Of a stretch of DNA of 11,297 bases, positions 1 to 6,004 are shown piece by piece. The translations under genes were made by a program, and so were the position numbers. This stretch comes from a bacterium (GTDB lineage: Bacteria; Patescibacteriota; Minisyncoccia; UBA6257; 2-01-FULL-56-20). Under the pieces are notes generated by a model. That model did no database searches, was not told the origin of the DNA, and saw nothing but the letters and a program-made list of their open reading frames with translations. The stretch spans positions 1-11,297 of the forward strand of contig JAKAGE010000023.1 of assembly GCA_021817655.1 (NCBI GenBank), read 5' to 3'. Numbering within the stretch: the stretch's first letter is position 1; every line of letters begins with the position of its first letter.

Positions 1-516
1 GGTACGAACTATGTGTATTCGGGACACAACGACAACATTCCCGCAAACGCAAGCCTCCCTTCCACAAGCGATTCCCAGAACTGCGTGGGCACCGACGGCC
101 CTTCCTCCTGCGGCGGCACGGGATCGGCGAATTCCCAGATCCGCACCCTCACGCTCTCGAACGGCAGCATCGTCTGGGACATGGCGGGCAACCTCTGGCA
201 GTGGACGAGCGACACGATCCAGGGACAGAACGAGCCGTATGGCGGCAGCCCGGGCTTCACCTGGCGCCAATATACCGCGATCACGAACTGGGGCACGATG
301 ACTCAGCAGACCGCGGGGCCTCTCAACAACGCATGGAGCTCTACACAAGGCATCGGCGAAATATATTCCGACGGCACCTCGGGCAATACCACCGTCTATG
401 GTTTCCTCCGCGGCGGCAGTTGGGGCGATGGCGCGAATGCGGGAGTGGAGACACTCAACCTGCACTCTACTCCCGGCTACACGAACGCCCTCCTCGGATT
501 CCGCTGTGCCCGGTAG
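1..516 (+). CDS. FGE-sulfatase/C-type-lectin-fold protein, 5' partial; probable DGR target protein
   Basis: The frame is open from the first base of the window, so the N-terminus is missing; 171 residues are visible. The motif WDMAGNLWQWTSD and the C-terminal pattern LRGGSW...NAG...GFRCAR are the signature of the formylglycine-generating-enzyme (SUMF1/EgtB-like) version of the C-type lectin fold. In the CPR this fold is the usual diversified protein of diversity-generating retroelements, where the last ~100 bp are rewritten to change surface residues that bind ligands. It lies 71 bp before an Avd-like gene, which supports that reading. No enzyme activity should be assumed: DGR targets use the fold for binding, often at the cell surface or on a phage particle. 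The N-terminal part, which would show a signal peptide or anchor, lies outside the window. Family call is confident; DGR role is inference. Confidence 0.85.
   Translation, partial: GTNYVYSGHNDNIPANASLPSTSDSQNCVGTDGPSSCGGTGSANSQIRTLTLSNGSIVWDMAGNLWQWTSDTIQGQNEPYGGSPGFTWRQYTAITNWGTMTQQTAGPLNNAWSSTQGIGEIYSDGTSGNTTVYGFLRGGSWGDGANAGVETLNLHSTPGYTNALLGFRCAR
415..516 (+). other. Putative DGR variable region (VR) at the 3' end of the target gene
   Basis: This stretch encodes the C-terminal GGSWGDGANAG... to GFRCAR segment. In DGR targets the conserved framework residues (GGSW, NAG, LNL, GFRCAR) are kept while residues between them come from AAC/AAT codons of a template repeat mutated at adenines. Here the variable positions carry mixed residues (G, D, H, S, G, Y, A, L, L) where related proteins often have Asn or Ser, as expected of a diversified copy. 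The template repeat itself is not in the window, so the exact limits are a guess. Confidence 0.5.
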
Positions 517-587
517 CCGCCGCGTAGCCATCTGAAATCTGCAATCTATCTTCGCATTTTTTCTTTCTGCCTCTGCCTCCTTCCGCC

Positions 588-833
588 ATGCTGGACGACC
601 TTGCCATCTACCAAAAGACCTACGACTTCATGCTGTGGTTGCATCCCGTCGTGAACAAATTCCCCAAGAGCCAGCGGTTCGTGCTCGGCCAGCGCATTGA
701 GAATAAGACCATCGACCTCATCCACGCGTTCATCGTCGCGAACGCCGCGCGGGAGAAATATGCCTTGCTTGCCGCCGCGAGCGTGAATCTCGACGAGCTC
801 CGCATACTCGTCCGTCTCGGAACTTTTCTTTAA
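588..833 (+). pseudogene. avd: Avd-like four-helix-bundle protein (DGR accessory), 3' truncated
   Basis: The 81-residue product starts LAIYQKTYDFMLWLHPVVNKFPKSQR and continues with FVLGQRIENKTIDLIHAFIVANAA and LDELRILVRL. This is the Avd / S23-type four-helix-bundle family. Avd forms a barrel-shaped pentamer that binds the DGR reverse transcriptase and template RNA and is needed for mutagenic cDNA synthesis. Family members are usually about 110-125 residues with a fourth helix; here the frame ends in GTFL soon after the third helix begins, so roughly 35 residues are missing. The sequence changes character just before the stop and becomes a different coding frame (see the next gene). No Shine-Dalgarno precedes the ATG; the upstream bases are pyrimidine-rich. 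It follows the presumed target gene, as in the order target-avd-TR-RT. It is probably non-functional, though a shortened functional version cannot be excluded. Confidence 0.75.
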
Positions 834-1296
834 ACTCTTAGAGGCGGAAGGAGGGGCAAAAAATACCGAAGCAGCGGAGGCGCTTTTCAATGAAGGATTG
901 ACAAAATTCATAAAAGAAAATCCGGACCTTGCGGGGCATCTTGTCGGAGGCAGTTCGGAAATCCTTGGCTATGCAGAATCTGCGGAGAGAATAAGACGTT
1001 TGACGGAGAAGGTGAATGAACTTGCCGAGATGCAGGTCGAATTTAACGCGCTTATGGCGGAAATGAATGAGCTGAGTTTGGAGATGACGCGTCTTAATGC
1101 GGAAAAAGATGCAAAGGAAGCAGAACAAAAGGAATTAGCGAAAGATCCCGAGCGTAATGCCGGAAAACTTAAACAAAATATCCTTGATCGACAGGGCGTC
1201 GCTCGACAGATGGGAGAAGCCGCCAAGGAGATGGATGAAATAGCGGGAAAGTTTGAGGAACTTACGGCACGGGTAAGAGAAGCTTTCAAGGAATAA
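820..1296 (+). pseudogene. Coiled-coil protein of unknown function, apparently lacking its 5' end
   Basis: The frame is open from 787 and reads as convincing protein from about 820 (ELFFKLLEAEGGAKNTEAAE...), but has no ATG or GTG and its first TTG is at 898, with a purine-rich GAAGGA touching the codon rather than spaced from it. The natural start therefore seems lost. The product is rich in Glu, Lys, Ala and Leu. From about residue 40 after the TTG it has heptad-like spacing typical of a long alpha-helical coiled coil (MAEMNELSLEMTRLNAEKDAKEAEQ region), ending in a short predicted helix ARVREAFKE. There are no cysteines, membrane segments or recognised catalytic motifs. Base composition is visibly more A-rich than the neighbouring genes. 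If it is expressed as an intact gene, 898-1296 (132 residues) is the only conventional reading. I do not recognise the family. Confidence 0.5.
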
Positions 1297-1341
1297 TTTT
1301 TTTGCGATTCTGCGATTCGAGGTGCGGCACATTTTATTCTA

Positions 1342-1358
1342 GCCCTCGCAGCAAGGGC
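1342..1358 (-). terminator. Weak terminator-like hairpin after the exported-protein gene
   Basis: GCCCT and AGGGC form a 5-bp GC-rich stem with a 7-base loop directly downstream of the stop codon of the minus-strand gene. The bases after it on that strand are AT-rich but are not a clean U-run, so this is only a possible terminator between two convergent genes. Confidence 0.3.
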
Positions 1359-2105
1359 CTACGTCGGGAAGGCGATCGCTTCGCCGCCGGGGAGGGTGAT
1401 GCTATCGAGGAAATCCTGTATCTGCGACTGGAGCTCTGATTGATCCGCCGCGGTGAACTGCTGGATGGTCCCGGAGGGATAATTGGAGAATTGCGACTGG
1501 CCGATGCGCGTCTCGAACTCGTAGCAACGGTCATTACCCTGATACCAGAGGCGATAGAGGGTGCCGACGGAGAAATGTCCGGCGCCGGCATTGCCGATCG
1601 GCGTGAATTCGGCGATCGAGTAATCGGCGGCGGCGGTGCTCGTCGGGGTGAAGCTGGAATAGCCGGTCGGCGGCGCGGTCAGGCAGGCGCTCGATGACGC
1701 AAGGTCGGTGCGGCGTTCGATGCGGATGCCGGCACTGTCGAAATTCATCCCCTGATAGGCGGTGCCATTGTAGTAGAGGCAATAGATGAAATCAGGGTCG
1801 CACGGGGGGATATAGGATCGGACGAGGATCTGCTGTTCGGATACAGCAAGGGCGAATTGAGCGGGGATGGTAAAAGTGACCGTGCCGTCCGAGACGCTGC
1901 TCCCCGGGGTCGTCGGGGTGCCGGTCGGGCTCGGGAGGACGAGCGTCGGCGCGCCGCCGCCTGCCGGTGCGGTTGCGCTGGCGCTTGATGGCTCGATCAC
2001 CCCGCCATTCCCGGAATTAAAGAAATAGAAAAGGCCGCCCGCGACAAGGCCGAGCGTAACGATGAGAATAATGACCGTACCCGCCCTCTTCATGTGTATG
2101 TTCAT
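1359..2105 (-). CDS. Membrane-anchored exported protein of unknown function
   Basis: The 248-residue product has a short basic start (MNIHMKRAG), one hydrophobic segment (about residues 8-27, TVIILIVTLGLVAGGLFYFF), then a Ser/Thr/Pro/Gly/Ala-rich linker to about residue 70, and a soluble C-terminal domain. The domain holds a few cysteines (PPCDPDFIYC, SACL, DRCYEF) that could form disulfides outside the cytoplasm. This layout fits an N-terminally anchored extracytoplasmic protein; there is no lipobox. I do not recognise the domain. I chose the start at 2105 because GGAG lies 7 bases upstream, the only good Shine-Dalgarno in the window. A second ATG four codons later (2093) is possible, because a TATAAT lies across the first ATG and could be a -10 box for a nearly leaderless transcript. 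The gene diverges from rplJ. Confidence 0.75.
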   Translation of the reverse strand: MNIHMKRAGTVIILIVTLGLVAGGLFYFFNSGNGGVIEPSSASATAPAGGGAPTLVLPSPTGTPTTPGSSVSDGTVTFTIPAQFALAVSEQQILVRSYIPPCDPDFIYCLYYNGTAYQGMNFDSAGIRIERRTDLASSSACLTAPPTGYSSFTPTSTAAADYSIAEFTPIGNAGAGHFSVGTLYRLWYQGNDRCYEFETRIGQSQFSNYPSGTIQQFTAADQSELQSQIQDFLDSITLPGGEAIAFPT

Positions 2106-2128
2106 TATACAACTCCGCGGTACCATTC

Positions 2129-2156
2129 TTGACAAATTTCGGCGTTCGGCTATACT
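2129..2156 (+). promoter_or_regulatory. Sigma70-type promoter of rplJ-rplL
   Basis: TTGACA at 2129-2134, a 16-bp spacer and TATACT at 2151-2156 make a near-consensus promoter. Transcription would start near 2163, giving a leader of about 140 bases before rplJ, as expected for a regulated ribosomal-protein operon. Confidence 0.8.
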
Positions 2157-2162
2157 CCAACC

Positions 2163-2301
2163 ATTCCAAAGACCACGGGTTTTGCCGGCAACGGCATTTA
2201 AAACCAAACCCCGTGAGAGGCAAAAGGGCGACCCCCTTTATTTCTCAAGGCCTATGGAAGGGCCGTTTTTGTTCAATATAAATCATTCACGCTTCAAAAT
2301 A
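2163..2301 (+). ncRNA. Candidate ribosomal protein L10 leader (autoregulatory mRNA leader)
   Basis: The leader lies exactly where L10 leaders occur. CACGGG (2174-2179) pairs with CCCGTG (2210-2215) around an inner hairpin, GCCG (2184-2187) with CGGC (2192-2195). At the base, CC, a three-base AAA bulge, GA opposite GA, and GG give the layout of a kink-turn, the fold that L10-(L12)4 recognises. A second hairpin follows (AAAGGG 2223-2228 with CCCTTT 2234-2239). A third, GGCC/GGCC (2249-2264), is followed by a G and five T's at 2266-2270 and could be an attenuator. The inferred role is repression by excess L10-L12 complex through termination or blocked translation. Assignment rests on position and hand-drawn pairing. 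Confidence 0.6.
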
Positions 2302-2895
2302 ATGAAATCACGGGCCCAGAAAGAGACCGAATTGGCGAAGGCGCGCGACCTTTTTGAAAAGAGCCAGGCGCTCATTTTCGCCGACTTCACGAAGATCAGC
2401 GCGGAGAACCTTCGTAAGCTTCGCATAGAGCTCAAGAAGGCCGATGCGAAATTGCTCGTCATAAAGAAACGCATCCTCGGCATTCTGCTCAAGGAGAAGG
2501 GGGTGGACGTGGACCTTTCGCAGTTCAAGACCTCCGTCGGCACGATCTTCTCCGCGGCGGACACGGAACATATCGCCGGACCCGCGTTCAAATTCTTCTC
2601 GGGCATGGAAATCCCGGAGGGCGGGGCAAAGGACATGTGGGTCAAAAAACTGCTTGCCGGCTACGATCTGAACGGCAAGGCATTGATCGATGCGGAACAG
2701 ATCATCTACATCGGCAAGCTGCCGCCCCGCGAGGTGGTGCTCGCCCAGTTCCTGGGTATGCTGGCGGCCCCGGTCCGTTCGTTCCTCTACATCCTCGATC
2801 AGAAATCAAAGATGGCCCCCCGATCCACATCCGCAAAATCCGATGCCGATAATGATAATCCCGATGAAAAGGTCGAGCTAACGCAAGCGCAATAA
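2302..2895 (+). CDS. rplJ: Large ribosomal subunit protein uL10
   Basis: L10 forms the base of the ribosomal stalk: its N-terminal domain binds 23S rRNA and L11, and its C-terminal helix carries the L12 dimers that recruit translation GTPases. The 197-residue product starts MKSRAQKETELAKARDLF and has the family pattern LRKLRIELKKADAKLLVIKKRIL, then the alpha/beta domain to about residue 165. It is longer than the common 165-175 residues because of an Ala/Asp/Glu/Lys-rich acidic tail after RSFLYILDQK. I chose the ATG at 2302 because the frame upstream runs through the promoter and leader. No Shine-Dalgarno is present. rplL follows 14 bases after the stop, so the two are co-transcribed. No rplK or rplA precedes it, unlike the common rplKAJL order. 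Confidence 0.95.
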   Translation: MKSRAQKETELAKARDLFEKSQALIFADFTKISAENLRKLRIELKKADAKLLVIKKRILGILLKEKGVDVDLSQFKTSVGTIFSAADTEHIAGPAFKFFSGMEIPEGGAKDMWVKKLLAGYDLNGKALIDAEQIIYIGKLPPREVVLAQFLGMLAAPVRSFLYILDQKSKMAPRSTSAKSDADNDNPDEKVELTQAQ

Positions 2896-2909
2896 CAAAA
2901 AGCAAAACA

Positions 2910-3281
2910 ATGGCAAATTACGACGATCTCATTTCGAAAATCGAATCTCTGACGGTGGTTGAGCTCGCGGAGCTCGTCAAGAAACTGGAAGAGAAGTTCG
3001 GCATCTCGGCGGCTGCCCCGGTGGCGGTTGGCGGCGGTGCGGGAGCGGGTGCTGCGGCGGAGGAAAAGGATTCGTTCAACGTGGTCCTCAAGTCCGGCGG
3101 AGCGAGCAAGCTCAACGTCATCAAGGTCGTGCGCGAAGTGAACCCGACCCTCGGCCTCAAGGAAGCCAAGGATCTCGTGGACAACGCGCCGAAACCGATC
3201 AAGGAGGGCGTGAAGAAAGATGAGGCGGAGGAGATCAAGAAGAAGATCGAAGAGGCGGGCGGAACCGTCGAGATCCAGTAG
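2910..3281 (+). CDS. rplL: Large ribosomal subunit protein bL12 (L7/L12)
   Basis: The 123-residue product is a complete bL12. It has an N-terminal dimerisation domain (DDLISKIESLTVVELAELVK), an Ala/Gly/Pro-rich hinge (residues about 33-50), and a C-terminal factor-binding domain with the hallmark GLKEAKDLVDNAPKPIKEG and the ending EEAGGTVEIQ. Dimers of this protein sit on L10 and stimulate GTP hydrolysis by EF-Tu and EF-G. The start is preceded by an A-rich stretch rather than a Shine-Dalgarno. The gene shares a transcript with rplJ and ends at a very strong hairpin; rpoB, the usual next gene, is absent here. Confidence 0.97.
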   Translation: MANYDDLISKIESLTVVELAELVKKLEEKFGISAAAPVAVGGGAGAGAAAEEKDSFNVVLKSGGASKLNVIKVVREVNPTLGLKEAKDLVDNAPKPIKEGVKKDEAEEIKKKIEEAGGTVEIQ

Positions 3282-3365
3282 AGAACAAGAAAAGACCCCT
3301 TCTTTTTGGGAACCTCGTTTCTTCACGGGGCCCGTTCCAAAAAGAAGGGGTCTTTTCTTGTTCTC
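3281..3365 (+). terminator. Very long hairpin terminator after rplL
   Basis: The arm at 3281-3313 pairs with 3334-3365 over about 32 base pairs with a single bulged G, around a 20-base loop. The arm begins with the last base of the rplL stop codon. The inner part is GC-containing (GACCCC/GGGGTC) and is followed by TTTTCTTGTTCT, so it can act as an intrinsic terminator. The complementary A-tract gives the same property on the other strand, so it may be bidirectional. Confidence 0.85.
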
Positions 3366-3368
3366 CCA

Positions 3369-3397
3369 TTGATAAAAGAGGGGGATTCGATTATCAT
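3369..3397 (+). promoter_or_regulatory. Promoter of tRNA-Val
   Basis: TTGATA (3369-3374), a 17-bp spacer and TATCAT (3392-3397) fit a sigma70-type promoter. The predicted start near 3404 lies a few bases before the tRNA. It begins just after the rplL terminator. Confidence 0.6.
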
Positions 3398-3407
3398 TTT
3401 CCTGCAA

Positions 3408-3479
3408 GGGCGTTTAGCTCAGTGGTAGAGCGTTCCGTTCACATCGGAGAGGTCGCAGGTCCGATCCCTGCAACGCCCA
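3408..3479 (+). tRNA. tRNA-Val (anticodon CAC)
   Basis: All four arms fold: acceptor GGGCGTT/AACGCCC (7 bp), D-arm GCTC/GAGC, anticodon stem TTCCG/CGGAG (one T-G pair) with loop TTCACAT giving CAC, and T-stem GCAGG/CCTGC. The CCA end is not encoded (discriminator A followed by CAG). The T-loop reads TCCGATC, so position 55 is C instead of the nearly universal T. Confidence 0.93.
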
Positions 3480-3550
3480 CAGCCCCGCAGCGGAGCGTAC
3501 GAGCGACGCGATCAAAGGGGTATCGCGCGGCAGTTTTGTATAATGAGCTG

Positions 3551-4024
3551 ATGAACAAGATCACGCCGCATTTGTGGTTCGATAAGGAAGCGAAGGAGGC
3601 CGCCGAGTTCTACGTATCCATATTTCCGGACTCGAAGATAACGAGTTCGGCCACTATACACAATACGCCGTCCGGCGACGCCGGGACGGTTTCGTTCACG
3701 CTCGCGGGGCAGCCGTTTATGGCGATCAGCGCCGGGCCGCTGTTCAAATTCAACGAATCCATCTCGTTCGTCGTATCGTGCGATACGCAGGAGGAGATCG
3801 ACCGCTACTGGAATGCGCTCTCCGCGCATCCGGAGGCGGAACAGTGCGGATGGCTTAAGGACAAGTACGGTCTTTCTTGGCAGATCGTCCCTGCAGCCAT
3901 GAATAAGATGATGGGCGATCCAGATAAAGAGAAAGTTTCTCGCGTAACGAAGGCATTCCTTAAAATGAAGAAATTCAATATCGCGGAGCTCGAAAGAGCA
4001 TACGAAGGGAAGGGTGGGGAATAA
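3551..4024 (+). CDS. PhnB-like VOC-superfamily protein (3-demethylubiquinone-9 3-methyltransferase-like domain)
   Basis: The 157-residue product matches the PhnB-like glyoxalase-fold family along its whole length: ITPHLWFDKEAKEAAEFYVSIFPDSKI at the N-terminus, GQPFMAISAGPLFKFNESISFVV in the middle, then DTQEEIDRYWNAL, CGWLKDKYGLSWQIVP and the closing RVTKAFLKMKKFNIAELERAYEG. Despite the family name, most members have no shown methyltransferase activity; the biochemical role is unknown. The start is set by the family's N-terminus, because the frame upstream runs through tRNA-Val. A TATAAT (3539-3544) ends six bases before the ATG, so the mRNA may be leaderless. The gene stands alone between a tRNA and the division cluster, and a clear terminator follows about 90 bases after the stop. 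Confidence 0.9.
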   Translation: MNKITPHLWFDKEAKEAAEFYVSIFPDSKITSSATIHNTPSGDAGTVSFTLAGQPFMAISAGPLFKFNESISFVVSCDTQEEIDRYWNALSAHPEAEQCGWLKDKYGLSWQIVPAAMNKMMGDPDKEKVSRVTKAFLKMKKFNIAELERAYEGKGGE

Positions 4025-4113
4025 AGGTTTGCACGTTAATACGACACCTGTGCATATCCTGCCGATTCTGAGCGGCGAACGATCATAAAACTCAATAAAA
4101 ATATACGTTTCTG

Positions 4114-4143
4114 AACCGCGCATGAAATATTGCGCGGTTTTTG
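4114..4143 (+). terminator. Intrinsic terminator after the VOC gene
   Basis: AACCGCGCA (4114-4122) pairs perfectly with TGCGCGGTT (4131-4139) around an 8-base loop, and the T-run continues to 4142. Its T-tail overlaps the -35 box of the mraZ promoter by two bases. Confidence 0.85.
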
Positions 4144-4168
4144 ACTCTATAAGGATGTGGGGTATAAT
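4141..4168 (+). promoter_or_regulatory. Promoter of the mraZ-murF (dcw) operon
   Basis: TTGACT (4141-4146), a 16-bp spacer and TATAAT (4163-4168) form a near-consensus sigma70-type promoter. The expected start near 4175 falls inside the TGG-box array, so MraZ bound there would block the polymerase. Confidence 0.85.
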
Positions 4169-4203
4169 GGTAGAGAAGTGGTGAGTTGTGGAGAAATCTG
4201 GGG
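4168..4203 (+). promoter_or_regulatory. Candidate MraZ operator: 10-bp phased TGG boxes
   Basis: TGG triplets begin at 4168, 4179, 4189 and 4199, giving spacings of 11, 10 and 10 bp; the last three sit in AAGTGGT, TTGTGGA and ATCTGGG. MraZ is known to bind tandem G-rich TGGG/GTGG boxes with about one helical turn between them just upstream of its own gene. The array starts at the end of the -10 box, a position suited to repression. Confidence 0.75.
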
Positions 4204-4273
4204 ATAACTACCGCTTTCTGTGTATAACCCAAAGGCAAAAAGAGGAAAAATCCCCGTAAATTCTACTATTTTC

Positions 4274-4705
4274 ATGCTACTCGGAGAGTTTAACCACAAT
4301 TTGGATACCAAAGGCCGGATGGCGATCCCCGCGAAATTCCGCGAAAAACTTACGGCGGGGGCCATTATCACCCGCGGAATCGATAACTGCCTGTTTGTTT
4401 TTGCGCCTGCCGAGTGGGAACAGCTGGCGGCGAAGCTTATCGCTTTGCCGATGGCTCAAGCCAACTCACGGGCATTCACCCGGCTTATGCTTGCGGGAGC
4501 AAGCAATGTGGAACTCGACAGCCAGGGCCGCATCCTTATTCCTGACTATCTCCGCAAATACGCCGGTATCAAAAAAGAGGTGGTGGTCACGGGTCTCTAT
4601 AACCGCATCGAAATTTGGGATGAGGCCGCATGGACCGCCTACAAGACGAAGACCGAGAGTTCGTCGGAGTCGATCGCCGAGCAGTTGGGAGAGTTGGGAA
4701 TCTAG
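4274..4705 (+). CDS. mraZ: Transcriptional regulator MraZ
   Basis: MraZ is a ring-forming DNA-binding protein that controls the division and cell wall (dcw) cluster, normally repressing its own promoter. The 143-residue product begins MLLGEFNHNLDTKGRMAIPAKFR and carries the second AbrB-like half ASNVELDSQGRILIPDYLRKYAGI, so both DNA-contacting repeats (DxKGR and DxQGR) are present. The start is fixed by the conserved MxLGE opening; the frame upstream is open but not conserved. The nearest purine-rich stretch is about 28 bases away, so there is no usable Shine-Dalgarno. The leader is about 100 bases long and holds the operator boxes. It is the first gene of the operon, with rsmH starting 8 bases after its stop. 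Confidence 0.95.
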   Translation: MLLGEFNHNLDTKGRMAIPAKFREKLTAGAIITRGIDNCLFVFAPAEWEQLAAKLIALPMAQANSRAFTRLMLAGASNVELDSQGRILIPDYLRKYAGIKKEVVVTGLYNRIEIWDEAAWTAYKTKTESSSESIAEQLGELGI

Positions 4706-4713
4706 CTGCGGCG

Positions 4714-5664
4714 ATGATGGCGGGCGAAGGAGAAATTGGAGGCGGATCGGTCGGGGTCGGGTCGGTGCATACGCCAGTTCTTTTACACGAGGTTCTTACA
4801 TTGCTCGATCCGCACCCGGGGGATTTCATCGTGGACGGCACGGTCGACGGGGGAGGGCACGCGGCGGCGATCATCGACAGTGTCGGACCGACGGGCAGAC
4901 TGTTCGGGCTCGATTGGGATGAACGCCTGCTCGCGCGGTGCCGCGCACGGTTCGCGGGACGCAAGAACGTCGCGCTGGCTCATGGAAATTACGCAGCGCT
5001 GCCGGCGATCCTCAAAACGGAGTTCGGCGGGGAAAAGGCCGACGGATTGCTCGTCGATCTTGGATTTTCCTCGGAACAGCTCGAAGCGTCGGGGAGGGGA
5101 TTCAGTTTCGGGGAAGCATCCCGGGGCGAGCCGTTGCTCATGACCTATGACGATGCCATGCGCCCGGTCTGGCGGATCCTCCGCGAGGAGAAGGAGGAAA
5201 CGCTGGCGGATATCATCTTTCGATTCGGCGGCGAGCGGATGTCCCGGAAGATCGCAAAAGCGATCAAGGATCGGGGGCGACGGGCGCCGATCATGACTGC
5301 GGGCGATCTGGCGGACACGGTCCGCGGGGCATTGCCCGGAAGGTACGAGCGCGGCCGGATCGATCCGGCGACCCGCACGTTCCAGGGTCTGCGGATCTAC
5401 GCGAACGGAGAGATCGAGAACCTCGAGACGCTGCTTGCAAACCTCGGCGCGATCGTGAAGCCGGGCGGCCGGGCGGCGATCATCACGTTCCACTCGATCG
5501 AGGACGGGATCGTAAAGCGCGCGTTCCGGACGATGGCCAACGAAGGGCGGGCGGAGCTCCTTACGAAAAAACCGGTCGAAGCGTCGCGGGAAGAGATCAC
5601 CGGGAATCCGCGGAGCAGATCGGCAAAAGTGCGGGCGGTAAAGATCATTTCGTTCGGCATTTGA
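4714..5664 (+). CDS. rsmH: 16S rRNA (cytosine-1402 N4)-methyltransferase RsmH (MraW)
   Basis: RsmH methylates N4 of C1402 in the decoding centre of 16S rRNA with S-adenosylmethionine. The 316-residue product has HTPVLLHEVL near the start, the SAM-binding motif DGTVDGGGHA (about residues 41-50), GLDWD, then LLVDLGFSSEQLEASGRGFSF, ATRTFQGLRIYANGE, and the C-terminal motifs ITFHSIEDGIVKRAF and NPRSRSAKVRAVK. Length fits the family. Where most members have PLDMRMD after the SxQLD block, this one has PLLMTYD. I place the start at the first of two adjacent ATGs (4714); a start at GTG 4765 is also possible because conservation only begins at HTPVLL, and neither has a good Shine-Dalgarno. It follows mraZ directly, as in most dcw clusters. 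Confidence 0.95.
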   Translation: MMAGEGEIGGGSVGVGSVHTPVLLHEVLTLLDPHPGDFIVDGTVDGGGHAAAIIDSVGPTGRLFGLDWDERLLARCRARFAGRKNVALAHGNYAALPAILKTEFGGEKADGLLVDLGFSSEQLEASGRGFSFGEASRGEPLLMTYDDAMRPVWRILREEKEETLADIIFRFGGERMSRKIAKAIKDRGRRAPIMTAGDLADTVRGALPGRYERGRIDPATRTFQGLRIYANGEIENLETLLANLGAIVKPGGRAAIITFHSIEDGIVKRAFRTMANEGRAELLTKKPVEASREEITGNPRSRSAKVRAVKIISFGI

Positions 5665-5683
5665 TATCCGGATTTTCAATCAT

Positions 5684-6004
5684 ATGACATTCATCCAGCC
5701 AACCAAACGTACGAATATGCTGAACGTCGCGATCGCGATGCTCGTCGTCGCGATCCTCGGCGGGACATTTTTGCTGGTCGTGGCTTATAATAAGACGGTA
5801 GACCTCAGCCACAGTATCCAAGCGGACAAAGCAAAGCTCGATTCCATCGGCGCGGCGAACACCGCGATGAACAATCAGATCCTCACCACCCTGGGCGGCG
5901 CAGATTTTACTTCGCTCGCTCTGGCGGACGGCCTTGTCTTTGATCCGAGCCCGCAATACTTCACGAATCCCAACGATCAGCAATGGCCTCTCGCTCAACA
6001 GTAA
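5684..6004 (+). CDS. Small single-pass membrane protein at the FtsL position
   Basis: The 106-residue product has a short cytoplasmic N-terminus (MTFIQPTKRTN), one hydrophobic helix at about residues 12-34 (rich in V, A, I, L, G), and an extracytoplasmic part that begins with a helix (YNKTVDLSHSIQADKAKLDSIGAANTAMNN) and ends in a Pro/Asn/Gln-rich tail. Topology, size and position between rsmH and the class B PBP match FtsL, the divisome protein that forms a coiled coil with FtsB/DivIC and activates FtsWI. FtsL is too variable in sequence to confirm by eye, and the helix here is short for a leucine zipper. Its last 22 bases overlap the next gene, pointing to coupled translation. I leave the symbol blank. 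Confidence 0.7.
   Translation: MTFIQPTKRTNMLNVAIAMLVVAILGGTFLLVVAYNKTVDLSHSIQADKAKLDSIGAANTAMNNQILTTLGGADFTSLALADGLVFDPSPQYFTNPNDQQWPLAQQ

Noticed and set aside
829..835. TTTAAAC, a canonical -1 slippery heptamer, at the end of avd
   Set aside because: It is out of phase with the avd frame for a -1 shift, and the following coiled-coil gene lies in the +1 frame instead.
4219..4227. TGTGTATAA, a perfect match to a DnaA box, in the mraZ leader
   Set aside because: It is a single copy; one such match in 11 kb on two strands is not surprising, and no AT-rich unwinding region or further boxes lie near it.
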